From Muribaculaceae bacterium (GTDB lineage Bacteria; Bacteroidota; Bacteroidia; Bacteroidales; Muribaculaceae): a stretch of 64,000 nt of DNA. The notes beneath the pieces are model-generated. The model saw only the letters and a program-made list of their open reading frames with translations, searched no databases and was not told the DNA's origin. How positions within the stretch are numbered: the first letter of the stretch is position 1; each line of letters starts with the position of its first letter. A program made the position numbers and the translations under genes. Location of the stretch: the NCBI GenBank assembly GCA_016290325.1, contig JAEETL010000001.1, positions 186,001-250,000 on the forward strand, given 5' to 3'. Shown here one piece after another: positions 1-9,587 of this stretch.

Positions 1-31
1 AGTATGAGTTAATCCCTCTTGAAGCATTGCC

Positions 32-214
32 CTAATATTTTCTGAAGTTGTATTTAGCCCTCAATTCAGCTTTCTTCTCCTCGCTCTGACGAGTAAAATA
101 GCTACGCCAACCGGGGCAGAAGTTGATGTGCCAGCGCCAAAACTTACCCAGCGCTGAATTGGGCTTCTTGTCGTAATGTGCTCTGAATTTGCAATTTTCA
201 CAGATATGTGCCAT
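32..214 (-). CDS. small conserved-type hypothetical protein (60 aa)
   Basis: ORF MAHICENCKFRAHYDKKPNSALGKFWRWHINFCPGWRSYF; Cys-containing small protein, good codon context, same strand as next gene. Confidence 0.6.
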   Translation of the reverse strand: MAHICENCKFRAHYDKKPNSALGKFWRWHINFCPGWRSYFTRQSEEKKAELRAKYNFRKY

Positions 215-237
215 AATTGTTTTTTTTGTATAAATGG

Positions 238-3234
238 TTATTTTGGTTGCGTTACTTCGTTGACGAGATAGACGATGCTCTGGTAGGGAATGCCGCCGTT
301 GGTTTCCAGACCCACCTCGCAGGTGCGGCTGTTGCTGTATCCCATCTCGATGTGGTTATCTTCAAGCTGTTTGCGCAGTTTCCTCAATGCCCAGCGGTTC
401 ACCTCGGGATGGGTCCAGCCGCGGTCACCAGCAAAGCCGCAACAGCCCACGCCCTCTGGCAGGAAGACGTTGTTGCTGCACAGTCGTGCCAGGCTGGTCA
501 TCTTGTCCACCAGCCCCATCTCGCGCGTTGAGCAAGTGAAATGCAAAGCAATGTGGCGGTCGATAGGCGTGAACTCGAGTCTGTCACGCAGGAACTCCCA
601 GATGAACTCCACAGGCTCATAGAGTTTCATGCGGGTGATGCATTTCTTCATGCGGTGCAGGCAGGGGCTCTGGTCGCACATGACGGGATATTTGCCATGC
701 TCGCTGGCTTGCCACAGCGCCTCGTCAAGCTCGGCGGTCTTGCGGTCAGCAATATCAAGCATGCCCTTAGACTCCCATATGGTGCCGCAGCACATCTTTT
801 CCAACCCCTCGGGGAAAATGACTTCGTAGCCTGCCTTGTGGCACAGCTGAACCATCTCATCGACGAGAGTATTCTTGACGGGTGAGCCCTTGGACAGGCC
901 CATCGTCTGGTTGATGCACGAGGGGAAATAAACCACTTTGAGATCTATCTCATGGCGGGATCTCACATGACCTGACTTGGGTTGAGGGGCACTGCCAGGC
1001 ATGGCCGGTGTCCACAAGGGTAGTCCAGCCTTGTGCATGGCACCGGCGACGCCGTTCATGGCTGAAGTGCCAAGGATATTGTGGCCCAAGCGTGCCGTGT
1101 CAAGCACGAAGCGCAGTCCGCTCTTGATGCCCGCAAAATGCCGTGCGGCAAAGTCACCAGCCTTGTAACCCATAGAATCACGGGGGAGCGCTTCTTGGCG
1201 CACGAGGTGGGTCAGGTCGGCGACATTAATTTTCATAGGGCACGAAGTGGCGCATAGGCCGTCACCTGCACAGGTCTGGTCGCCCTGGTAGCGGTATTGC
1301 TTGACGAGGGTCGCCAAGCGCTCGGGGTCGTTGCCCGTCTCGCGCAGGTATGAAATTTCACGCTGGATAACGATGCGCTGGCGTGACGATAGGGTGAATC
1401 CGCAAGTCAGGCAATTCACCTCGCAAAAGCCGCACTCGATGCATTTGTTGGCTTTGAGTACGCCCTCAACCGTCTCGCGTGTGCTGTCGTGGCGGTCCTC
1501 TGAAGCGGCCACGCCAAAGCGAGGCCCTACAGGGGTGGCCATTTCCAACCCCTTCATTTTGAGCTCAGGCAGCGGTTTGAAGTGCTTGATGAAGCACTCT
1601 GGGTCATCGTTGAAGATAACGCCAGGATTAAGCAGATAATAGGGGTCGAAAATCTCCTTCAGTTCCCTCATGGCGGCAAATGCCTCCTCGCCCCACTCAT
1701 ATTTGACGAACGGGGCCATGTTGCGGCCCGTGCCGTGCTCGGCCTTCAACGAACCGTCATACTCCTCGACCACGAGCCGTGCCACATCACGCATCATGCG
1801 GGCATAGCGCTGCACCTCGCTCTCGTCGCTGAAGAGTTGGTTGATGATGAAGTGGTAATTCCCTTCAAAGGCGTGGCCATAGATGCAAGCATCCCGATAG
1901 CCGTGGTCGGCAATGAGTTTTTGCAGCTTAACGGTGGCTTCGGGCAGGTCTTCGACAGCAAAGGCGACATCCTCGATGAGACAGGACGTGCCCACGGGAC
2001 GCGCGCCGCCCACGCTGGGGAAGATGCCCGAGCGGATGGCCCAGTACTTGCCATAGACGGCAGGATCGGTGGTGAATTCGACAGGGATATAGGTCTTGAA
2101 CCGCGACAGGCATTGGGAGATGGCGTCAATGCGCTGCTGCAGATTCTCAGGAGTCATGGCCTTGGTCTCGGTGAGGATGGCGGTCAGGTTGTGGTAATCG
2201 CCCGGCTTCACGCCCTCAATTTTACCCGCGTCAACGTCCTGCTTGTATTGCAAATAAACAGGGTCATCGACCGATGCCAGCGACAGGTAGTCGAGCATCT
2301 CGGCACTCTTGACCATCAGATTTTCCTCGCTCATGGCGATGTCCTCGTCACTCGATTTCAACTGCTTGAGGGCAACCACAGCCTCGCAGCTCTCCTTCAT
2401 CGTGAAGAAATAGAGCATGGCACTGGCTTTGCAAGGATAATCGTGCAGCGTGCGCATCGTCACCTGGCTGATGAAGGCCAGCGTGCCCTCACTACCCACG
2501 ACGCAGTGGGCGATGATGTCAAACGGATCATCATAGGCGATGAACGGCCGCAGGTTCAATCCCGTGACGTTCTTGATGCTGTATTTCTTGCGGATGTGGT
2601 TGGCCAATGGCTGATTGGCGCGGATGCGGTCCCGCAGGGACTCAATATCTGCGATGAAATCGGGGTGTGAATGCCTGAACTCTTCTCGGCTGGCCTCGTC
2701 GCCCGTGTCGAGCACGGTGCCGTCAGGCAGCACCAGGCGGGCCGAGATGAGCATGCGGTCACTGTTGGCATGGGTGCCGCAGTTCATGCCCGAGGCATTG
2801 TTGGCGACGATGCCGCCCACCATGGCCGAGCCGATGCTGGCGGGGTCGGGCGGGAACACGCGTCCCAGCGGCTTTAATATCTGGTTCACCCGTGCGCCAA
2901 CGATGCCAGGCTGCAGGGTGATGCTCTCGGCATCAGCAGCTACGGTATAGTCCTCCCAGTTCTTACCCGCGACGATGAGGATGCTCTCGCTCACGCTTTG
3001 CCCCGACAGCGACGTGCCTGCCGCCCTAAACGTGAACGGCAAGCCATGGCGGTTGGCGATAGTCACGATTTGAGCTACTTCCAGCTCGTCATTGGCCCGT
3101 AACACCACCTTAGGCGTCAGGCGGTAGAAACTAGCGTCGGTGCCCCAAGCCAGTGTCCGTAGCTCATCGGTATAAATCCTGTCCTTGGGCAAGATTTCCT
3201 TGATCTCTTCTATAAAAGCGTGATAGCTATTCAT
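238..3234 (-). CDS. FAD-binding / Fe-S / CCG-domain oxidoreductase (D-lactate dehydrogenase/GlpC-like fusion)
   Basis: 998 aa; FAD-binding type-4 N-terminus (FRAAGTSLSGQSVS), CIECGFCEVNCLTCG and CAGDGLCATSCP Fe-S motifs, two CCG motifs (MCCGTIWESKG, GCCGFAGDRGW). Confidence 0.93.
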   Translation of the reverse strand: MNSYHAFIEEIKEILPKDRIYTDELRTLAWGTDASFYRLTPKVVLRANDELEVAQIVTIANRHGLPFTFRAAGTSLSGQSVSESILIVAGKNWEDYTVAADAESITLQPGIVGARVNQILKPLGRVFPPDPASIGSAMVGGIVANNASGMNCGTHANSDRMLISARLVLPDGTVLDTGDEASREEFRHSHPDFIADIESLRDRIRANQPLANHIRKKYSIKNVTGLNLRPFIAYDDPFDIIAHCVVGSEGTLAFISQVTMRTLHDYPCKASAMLYFFTMKESCEAVVALKQLKSSDEDIAMSEENLMVKSAEMLDYLSLASVDDPVYLQYKQDVDAGKIEGVKPGDYHNLTAILTETKAMTPENLQQRIDAISQCLSRFKTYIPVEFTTDPAVYGKYWAIRSGIFPSVGGARPVGTSCLIEDVAFAVEDLPEATVKLQKLIADHGYRDACIYGHAFEGNYHFIINQLFSDESEVQRYARMMRDVARLVVEEYDGSLKAEHGTGRNMAPFVKYEWGEEAFAAMRELKEIFDPYYLLNPGVIFNDDPECFIKHFKPLPELKMKGLEMATPVGPRFGVAASEDRHDSTRETVEGVLKANKCIECGFCEVNCLTCGFTLSSRQRIVIQREISYLRETGNDPERLATLVKQYRYQGDQTCAGDGLCATSCPMKINVADLTHLVRQEALPRDSMGYKAGDFAARHFAGIKSGLRFVLDTARLGHNILGTSAMNGVAGAMHKAGLPLWTPAMPGSAPQPKSGHVRSRHEIDLKVVYFPSCINQTMGLSKGSPVKNTLVDEMVQLCHKAGYEVIFPEGLEKMCCGTIWESKGMLDIADRKTAELDEALWQASEHGKYPVMCDQSPCLHRMKKCITRMKLYEPVEFIWEFLRDRLEFTPIDRHIALHFTCSTREMGLVDKMTSLARLCSNNVFLPEGVGCCGFAGDRGWTHPEVNRWALRKLRKQLEDNHIEMGYSNSRTCEVGLETNGGIPYQSIVYLVNEVTQPK

Positions 3235-3256
3235 CTTGTTATCGTTTGTATAGGAC

Positions 3257-3556
3257 TCAATAATAGTTGATGGTCATTTCGGTGGTCAGATTCAGCTCAT
3301 CGCCTCGCGAGTCATGGTAGATGATGGTCAGGCCGCGATAAGCCTCTGGAACGAGTAACACGGCAATGCCGCTCCATCGAGGCGGACCGTAGTCAAAGGA
3401 CTTGCCCGAGAGCAGCAAAGCGTTACCCACATAGTCGATGTCATAGAAGCCGCCACCGCGGCATTCCTCATGCGCCATGAGCAGGTCGCGATGCAGGGTG
3501 ACCATCCCTAGCCTCAGGTGTCCGCCATTGGTGATAATGAATTTTGGATGTTCCAT
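3257..3556 (-). CDS. hypothetical protein (99 aa)
   Basis: Intact ORF, TATCTTTG-like -7 box just upstream (rc of CAAAGATA 3562-3569). Confidence 0.6.
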   Translation of the reverse strand: MEHPKFIITNGGHLRLGMVTLHRDLLMAHEECRGGGFYDIDYVGNALLLSGKSFDYGPPRWSGIAVLLVPEAYRGLTIIYHDSRGDELNLTTEMTINYY

Positions 3557-3790
3557 CTCGGCAAAGATAGTACTTTTTTCTTAGTTGTCAGTCTTTAGAC
3601 GGCATCCTTTTTGTCGGCATCAGGCGTTAGGAAACATCCGCTTCCTGGACCTCACGCTAAGGCGCAAAGGTCTTGTCTTCTAAATATTTTCACGTGAATT
3701 GCCATTAATTAATCATATAATTAATGGATAATTCGTGGTAATTAATGTAAAAAAAAGGAATTGCTCCCAAGGGTGAGCAGGTTTGAGGTT

Positions 3791-3844
3791 TTAGGCGTTA
3801 GGCGTTAGGAAACATCCGCACCCCGACAAAACGGAGCGCGGATG
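3791..3844. repeat. period-7 array (TTAGGCG TTAGGCG TTAGGAA) joined to CATCCGC...GCGGATG hairpin
   Basis: Array 3791-3811, hairpin 3813-3844; 20-mer AGGCGTTAGGAAACATCCGC also at 3622-3641. Confidence 0.8.
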
Positions 3845-3888
3845 CCTCTTTAACGTTTAACCTGCGAGCTTTGCCCGCAAAGCGAGCA

Positions 3889-5505
3889 TCAAGGCCATTG
3901 GCCGCTTAGCAGGTAGTCGATCAAGGCAGTGACATCTGCTATGTTGATGTTGCTGTCCTCGTCGCAGTCGGCATTCGCGGTGTTGACGTTAGCAGCGTCG
4001 CCGCTCAGCAGATAGTCGATTAGAGCGGTGACATCAGCGATGTTCACGTTTCCGTCGCCATCCACGTCGCCACGCTGATAGGCCGTCGGGTCATAATCCA
4101 GTTGTTCGTCCATCCAGGCGATTCGGTCACTGAGCCACTGCTTGAGATAGGACACCTCATCGGCAAAATTGTCAGCGATATAGTAGTTGGGCCAAACATA
4201 CTCGCCCCAACGTGGCCAAGCCTGACTGTTGCGGCGCTCGGCCCCATTAACGGTTAGGACGTAAGCCAATGAGTCCACGGTGGCCATGATACGGTCCTCG
4301 CGCAGGTTGTTGCGGCGGTATTGTGCCCAGCGACTCTTGAGCGCAGCGGTGTACTCGGGGTCGGTGTTGAGTTTGTACCACCAGAAAGGTATAAGCTGGG
4401 GATCGCCCGCATTGTTGAGGGTGTTGTTGTTCTTGTATATCCAGGTGTCGGTGCGCCAGCCGTCATAGTAGTCGGCATTGCCATAGGATAGGTTATTGTC
4501 CCACACGACCATCTTGAAGCGTGCATCCTCGCTGTCGCGGCGCTTGAAGAATTTGCCGCTCAGGCGGTAACCGTCCACGTTGTGCCCCAGTTCCATGGCA
4601 ATCTGGTAATCGACAAAGTTTTCCATGTCCAAATAGTCCCGATAGGCGGTCGAGCCAGTGGGCCTGTAATTCCACAAAGCTGTCTCCATGTCGTCGATGC
4701 GCCCTGTGATGTAGTCCACTTGTTCTTGGGTCAGATCCTCGTAGTCGGGCGATTTGAATTGGATATTGATATATTGGTTGATATATCTGATGCCTGTGTT
4801 GCTCACAGGGTGATATCTTGAAGTATAGGAAACTTCGTCCTCGACTCGGTTGACTTCCATGATATAACCGCCAGTGATGGAGTCGCCCGACTCCCCGGGA
4901 TCGGGAAGGTTAAGGCGGTGCTTACCATTGGAGACGACCTCGGTGAGGATATAGACTCCATAGTAAGTGCCGTCGAGGAACAGCTCGCAAAAGCGCCCCT
5001 GGGGCGTGTATTCCATCCACGGGCGCGACACCTCAAAGGCCAGCAGGTCGCGCATCATGCTCTTGTCGGCATAGGGGGCGAGGAAAGCCCAGTTGTTGTC
5101 CTTGCCCATGCCCAGGATTTTCACTTTCTGTTTCACACCGCCTTCCTCGAGCGGCTTGTCCAACGGACGGAAAGAATAGGGTTTCTTGTCACTGTAAAGA
5201 TAGGATGAACTGCCTCGGTATCTGATTGCCACATAGCCCTCATAATCGATGCGTTGCCCCGGATGGGCCACAGTATCGGCCCAGTTGAGCGTGCCGTCAC
5301 CATTATGGATAATTTTCATCCTAGCAGTGATGCGTTCTTCTCGGTCGATGTAATTGCCGTCCACATCAATCCACACAATGGGCAGATTGGTGAATGTGAG
5401 TCTCACGTTCCTGTTGTCAGGCAGGTAGTTGTCCCACCAAGAGTTTGCACGGGCCGTCCCAGCAAGGGTCAGCACCGCAACTGCAAGCAATAATAGTTTT
5501 TTCAT
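3889..5505 (-). CDS. secreted CotH-kinase-family protein with C-terminal double dockerin-type repeat
   Basis: Signal peptide MKKLLLLAVAVLTLAGTARA; CotH-like core (VVWDNNLSYGNADYY); GDVDGDGNVNIADVTALIDYLLSG...ADCDEDSNINIADVTALIDYLLSG tail. Confidence 0.9.
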   Translation of the reverse strand: MKKLLLLAVAVLTLAGTARANSWWDNYLPDNRNVRLTFTNLPIVWIDVDGNYIDREERITARMKIIHNGDGTLNWADTVAHPGQRIDYEGYVAIRYRGSSSYLYSDKKPYSFRPLDKPLEEGGVKQKVKILGMGKDNNWAFLAPYADKSMMRDLLAFEVSRPWMEYTPQGRFCELFLDGTYYGVYILTEVVSNGKHRLNLPDPGESGDSITGGYIMEVNRVEDEVSYTSRYHPVSNTGIRYINQYINIQFKSPDYEDLTQEQVDYITGRIDDMETALWNYRPTGSTAYRDYLDMENFVDYQIAMELGHNVDGYRLSGKFFKRRDSEDARFKMVVWDNNLSYGNADYYDGWRTDTWIYKNNNTLNNAGDPQLIPFWWYKLNTDPEYTAALKSRWAQYRRNNLREDRIMATVDSLAYVLTVNGAERRNSQAWPRWGEYVWPNYYIADNFADEVSYLKQWLSDRIAWMDEQLDYDPTAYQRGDVDGDGNVNIADVTALIDYLLSGDAANVNTANADCDEDSNINIADVTALIDYLLSGQWP

Positions 5506-5558
5506 TTGTCAATAGTCTTTTATAGTATAGAAGTGGCCACAAAAATACAAAATAAATA

Positions 5559-6485
5559 TCAAACGTTACGTCGGCCAGGGTTGTTTCGTGGATGATATTG
5601 AAGGATTTCATCCCTCAGTCGAGAGCGATCGATATGGACATATATCTCGGTAGTGGTGATGCTCTCGTGACCCAGCATTTGCTGGATGGCGCGCAGGTTA
5701 GCCCCTCCCTCGAGCAGGTGGGTCGCGAAACTGTGGCGCAGGGTGTGAGGGCTGATCACTTTTCTGATTCCGGCGAGCTCGCACAGCTGCTTGACGATGT
5801 GGAAAATCATTTGGCGCGTGAGCATTGCCCCCCGGCGGTTGAGGAATAGGATGTCTTCACTGCCGCGCTGGACCACCTGATGAGAGCGTGTCTGCTCCAA
5901 GTAAAGATTGATTTGCTCGATGGCAACGGGCGAGATGGGCACAATGCGCTGTTTGTTGCCCTTGCCTTGAATCACCACATAGCGCTCATCGACAAAAAGT
6001 TGTGACAAGCGTAATCCCACCAGCTCGCTCACGCGCAGACCGCACCCGTAAAGCGTCTCGATGATCGCGCGGTTGCGCTGGCCCTCGGCCTTGCTCATGT
6101 CGATGGCTTCAATCATGCGGTCGATTTCATCAACGGTGAGCACTTCAGGTAGATGCCGCCCTATTTTGGGCGTGAGCAGCAACTCGGTGGGGGCATTTTC
6201 CATGTATCCCTCTTGACGAAGGAACTTGTAGAAGCTTTTCACACCGCTGATGATGCGGGCCTGGGAACGGGGCTGAATGCCCACATCCTGCAGGGTGCAT
6301 ACAAAACGCTCCAGATCGTCGGTTGTGGCTCGTTCTATCCCAATCCCTTCATCGGCGAGAAACCTGATGAGTTTGTCCACGTCATCATTGTATGCTGTCG
6401 CTGTGTTGGCGCTCATGCCCTTCTCAAGTGTGAGATGGCCTAAGAAACGCTGTTTTACATCCCCTATGTCAGTGATATCTCTCAT
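5559..6485 (-). CDS. xerD: site-specific tyrosine recombinase, XerD-like
   Basis: 308 aa; N-terminal SAM-like core-binding domain and catalytic R...HxLRHSFATHLLEGGANLRAIQQMLGHESITTTEIYVH. Confidence 0.92.
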   Translation of the reverse strand: MRDITDIGDVKQRFLGHLTLEKGMSANTATAYNDDVDKLIRFLADEGIGIERATTDDLERFVCTLQDVGIQPRSQARIISGVKSFYKFLRQEGYMENAPTELLLTPKIGRHLPEVLTVDEIDRMIEAIDMSKAEGQRNRAIIETLYGCGLRVSELVGLRLSQLFVDERYVVIQGKGNKQRIVPISPVAIEQINLYLEQTRSHQVVQRGSEDILFLNRRGAMLTRQMIFHIVKQLCELAGIRKVISPHTLRHSFATHLLEGGANLRAIQQMLGHESITTTEIYVHIDRSRLRDEILQYHPRNNPGRRNV

Positions 6486-8074
6486 AACCGTGGTTGAAGA
6501 GTTGCATTGATGGTATCGGTCAGCGTGTGGTCAAAATTATCGATAACAAACACCCTCACATTTTCACCGTCAAGGGCGATTCTCATTCGGCGGTTATCAC
6601 CGCCATCAAGCCAGTCGAGACGCATGGCGAGCGTGTCGCCTTGCCAAGCATAGGCTGCCGCACTGGTGAATGGTCGCTGGATGCCCACCAGTGGCACCCG
6701 GCACTCCATGATGTAGATGGGGCGCTCTTCGCTAGTGGTGAGGCGCCACTGGCCACAGGCGGCAATAGCGTGCAATGGGCCACGCTTGTCGGTCATGACA
6801 AACAAGCGGTCATTGCCTAGAGGACTGACCTCAATCTGGCTAATGCCTAGCAGGTTGTCGTCAAGCATGATGCGTGAGGTGAACAGCTGTTTCTCCCTCG
6901 CGTGAGTGGCGTTGCCTTGGGGAACCTTAATTTGATAGGAGGTGGGTTGTGAAGCGATGTCATCAAGCTCGTTGTTGATGATGGGGACAAGCAGGTGATA
7001 GTAAATGGCATTCATTTCATCGCCATAGTCGGCCGCCCTGCCATTGATGACCACCACCATGTCAAGGCGGGGAATGACGTCAATGATTTGCCCGCCGTAT
7101 CCGGCAGCAAAGAATGATTCGGCTAGCGGCTGATGCAATATCCTGGTCTGATATCCATATCCCTTATAGTAATCGTCAGTATTGTAGCCAGTGAACCAAC
7201 TGCGGATGGTGTGCCAGGTCCTGCGAAGCGAGCGCATGAAGCTTTGCCACAATGACAGCTTGCGTTTTGGCGCTTTTTCAGGCCCCAAGTGCATGTGACA
7301 CATGTCTTTGATCCACTGTGAACTGACTAACTGCTTACCTTCCCAGTTTCCGCCTTGGAGCATGAGCTGTCCTAGCTTGGCCTGGCTCTCGGCGTGCAGA
7401 CGCAGTCCCCATCCGGCGATTTCTATGCTATCGGGCGCCATTTCCCAATCGGCCTCGTAGATGTGCAATGGCTGGAAGATGCGGGTTATGACAAAATCGA
7501 GCAACCGGTGTCCTGTGACCCTGTATAGGATGACGGCCAGTACATGGGTACACATCGAGTCATAGTTTGTCACTTTTTCTACACCGTTGAACGGACCCTT
7601 AAACCAAGAGGTAAGCCAGTCTTCCTCTCCCTCAAAGATGCTGAAGTCCTGTACCCGTCCTGCCGCCATCATGAGCAGGTGGCGAACGGTCAGGCTATCC
7701 AGGGCTGGAGACAACGTGGCAGGCATCTTGTCGCGCAGGTATTTTGAGACTTTGTCATCAACCTTGAGCAACCCATCGTCGATGGCTATGCCCACAGCAA
7801 GGGCTGTGACTGTCTTGCCGGCACTATAAAGCAGATGCAGGTCGTCGGCGCGATAGGGGAGGGCATGATGCTCACTGATGACTTTGCCATGACGTAAAAT
7901 CATGATATGGTGGATGTCCATATCGGGTGATGATGTCATCACCTGATGAAAGTGATCGAGAATCGCCGGGTCAACTCCTTGGGCCTCGGGCGTGGAGCGC
8001 GGCAGGTCTCCCACCTGGGCATTAACGCCCAGGCTCAAGCCCAAAAGCAATATGACCAACAAGTGACGCATCAT
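6482..8074 (-). CDS. serine hydrolase, beta-lactamase/class C family
   Basis: Signal peptide; SxxK motif (LLYSAGKT); paralog of next gene; overlaps xerD start by 4 bp. Confidence 0.88.
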   Translation of the reverse strand: MMRHLLVILLLGLSLGVNAQVGDLPRSTPEAQGVDPAILDHFHQVMTSSPDMDIHHIMILRHGKVISEHHALPYRADDLHLLYSAGKTVTALAVGIAIDDGLLKVDDKVSKYLRDKMPATLSPALDSLTVRHLLMMAAGRVQDFSIFEGEEDWLTSWFKGPFNGVEKVTNYDSMCTHVLAVILYRVTGHRLLDFVITRIFQPLHIYEADWEMAPDSIEIAGWGLRLHAESQAKLGQLMLQGGNWEGKQLVSSQWIKDMCHMHLGPEKAPKRKLSLWQSFMRSLRRTWHTIRSWFTGYNTDDYYKGYGYQTRILHQPLAESFFAAGYGGQIIDVIPRLDMVVVINGRAADYGDEMNAIYYHLLVPIINNELDDIASQPTSYQIKVPQGNATHAREKQLFTSRIMLDDNLLGISQIEVSPLGNDRLFVMTDKRGPLHAIAACGQWRLTTSEERPIYIMECRVPLVGIQRPFTSAAAYAWQGDTLAMRLDWLDGGDNRRMRIALDGENVRVFVIDNFDHTLTDTINATLQPRL

Positions 8075-8079
8075 GATGG

Positions 8080-9582
8080 TTATCTGGCCACAACAAAATG
8101 TACTGTCTCGGGTTTGGAATTGGGATAGGTGTCGCGCATGGTCAACTCGTGCTTGTCAAAGTCAAAAACCAGGGTCGTTCCGCTAATCCAGTTGACATAG
8201 TGAATCCGCACCTCGAGCGTCGAGGACGATGTCCAGGCATAAGCCGCTGCCGCCACGAAGTCGTCCTTGAGGTCGCGCATCATGTTGATGGCATTGATGC
8301 TATAGACGGGATAGCCGTTCATCGGGGTGTAGCGCCACTCACCGTAACCCAAGTCAAACATATCTTTCTTGCCGCTCACATTGTCAATTCGCACCAATTC
8401 GTTGCCTGGAATCGACAAATATAGAAAACCGTGCCTGTTGGAACCAATCTTCAGGATTGGTCCCGCATGAGCCGATTTTTTCTTGCCTTTTGGCAGCTGC
8501 AAAATCGCCCTAGCACACAACTTGTCCAACTTGGTCTGCAGTTTCTTCTCGGGTTTGATGGGCTCGGCCTTCAATCCCGGCATCAACTGGTTCCAGATGC
8601 ACGCCAGTTCCTCGTGACCATAGAGTTTCATGCCCAGAATAACCACCACGAGATCCTCTTGGGGCACCACGACGGTATATTGTCCCATCGCACCATCGGC
8701 ACGATAAGAGCCGGGCCACTTGCTCTGCCACACCTGGTAACCGTAGCCCTGGTTGCCGTCAGTAGGTGGCGTGGTCTCCTTCGCCCCGCCGTCAATGAGT
8801 CGTGAACAGGCTGCCTCCACATAGTCGGCATTGATGAGTTGTTGGCCTTCCCATCGGCCCTTGTTGAGCAACAGCAGGCCCAACTTGGCCATCGTCTCGG
8901 CCTGGACACGCAGTCCCCAGCCGCCCGTATTGATACCATCGGGACTGCTTTCCCAATCGGCGATGGTGATGTGCATGGGTTCAAAGAGTTTTTTCTGCAG
9001 ATACTCCAGCATCGTCTGTCCCGTCACACGCTGTAAGATGGCGCTGAGCATGAAGGTGCACATCGAGTCATACTGGAACAGGCTACCGGGTGCATTGTCA
9101 ACGGGTTTGGCAAGCCAGTCCTTAACCCAGTCCAAGCTATTGTTGCGCATGGTCCAGTCGGGTTTCACACCCGAAGCCATCATGAGCAGGTCGCGCACTG
9201 TCATGGCGGCCATATTGTCGCTCACGCGGTTGGTACGCTTGTCGGGGAAGAAAGTCATCACCCTATCATCGAGCCTCAGCAGGTTATCGTCGATGGCGCA
9301 ACCCACGGCAAGCGAAACAAACGTCTTGCTCGCCGAGTAGAGCGTGTGGCTGTCCGTGGCACGGAAGGGCGCGGGATGCAGTTCGGCGACCACTTTGCCG
9401 TGGCGCACGACCATCACATGGTGGATGTCACACTCGGGCAGTGCCATCAGCGAGTCCATCATATTGATGACCGCCTGGGTGCTGATGCCCTCGGTAGCAG
9501 GTGTGCTGCGGGGCAGGTCGCCGACTTGTGCTGTCAGCAGTAGCGGCAGCAGGGCCAGTAGTATGAAAAGTTGTCGTTTCAT
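8080..9582 (-). CDS. serine hydrolase, beta-lactamase/class C family
   Basis: Signal peptide; SxxK motif (LYSASKT); paralog of 6482-8074. Confidence 0.88.
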   Translation of the reverse strand: MKRQLFILLALLPLLLTAQVGDLPRSTPATEGISTQAVINMMDSLMALPECDIHHVMVVRHGKVVAELHPAPFRATDSHTLYSASKTFVSLAVGCAIDDNLLRLDDRVMTFFPDKRTNRVSDNMAAMTVRDLLMMASGVKPDWTMRNNSLDWVKDWLAKPVDNAPGSLFQYDSMCTFMLSAILQRVTGQTMLEYLQKKLFEPMHITIADWESSPDGINTGGWGLRVQAETMAKLGLLLLNKGRWEGQQLINADYVEAACSRLIDGGAKETTPPTDGNQGYGYQVWQSKWPGSYRADGAMGQYTVVVPQEDLVVVILGMKLYGHEELACIWNQLMPGLKAEPIKPEKKLQTKLDKLCARAILQLPKGKKKSAHAGPILKIGSNRHGFLYLSIPGNELVRIDNVSGKKDMFDLGYGEWRYTPMNGYPVYSINAINMMRDLKDDFVAAAAYAWTSSSTLEVRIHYVNWISGTTLVFDFDKHELTMRDTYPNSKPETVHFVVAR

Positions 9583-9587
9583 TCCTG

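Noticed and set aside
1582-2670. 362-aa plus-strand ORF
   Set aside because: Antisense shadow of the FAD/Fe-S oxidoreductase, which has unambiguous domain motifs; no start context or recognisable domain.
5559-6485. Integrase marking a mobile element
   Set aside because: Sequence reads as housekeeping XerD-type recombinase; no att-like repeats or cargo recognised, and it overlaps the neighbouring gene in an operon.
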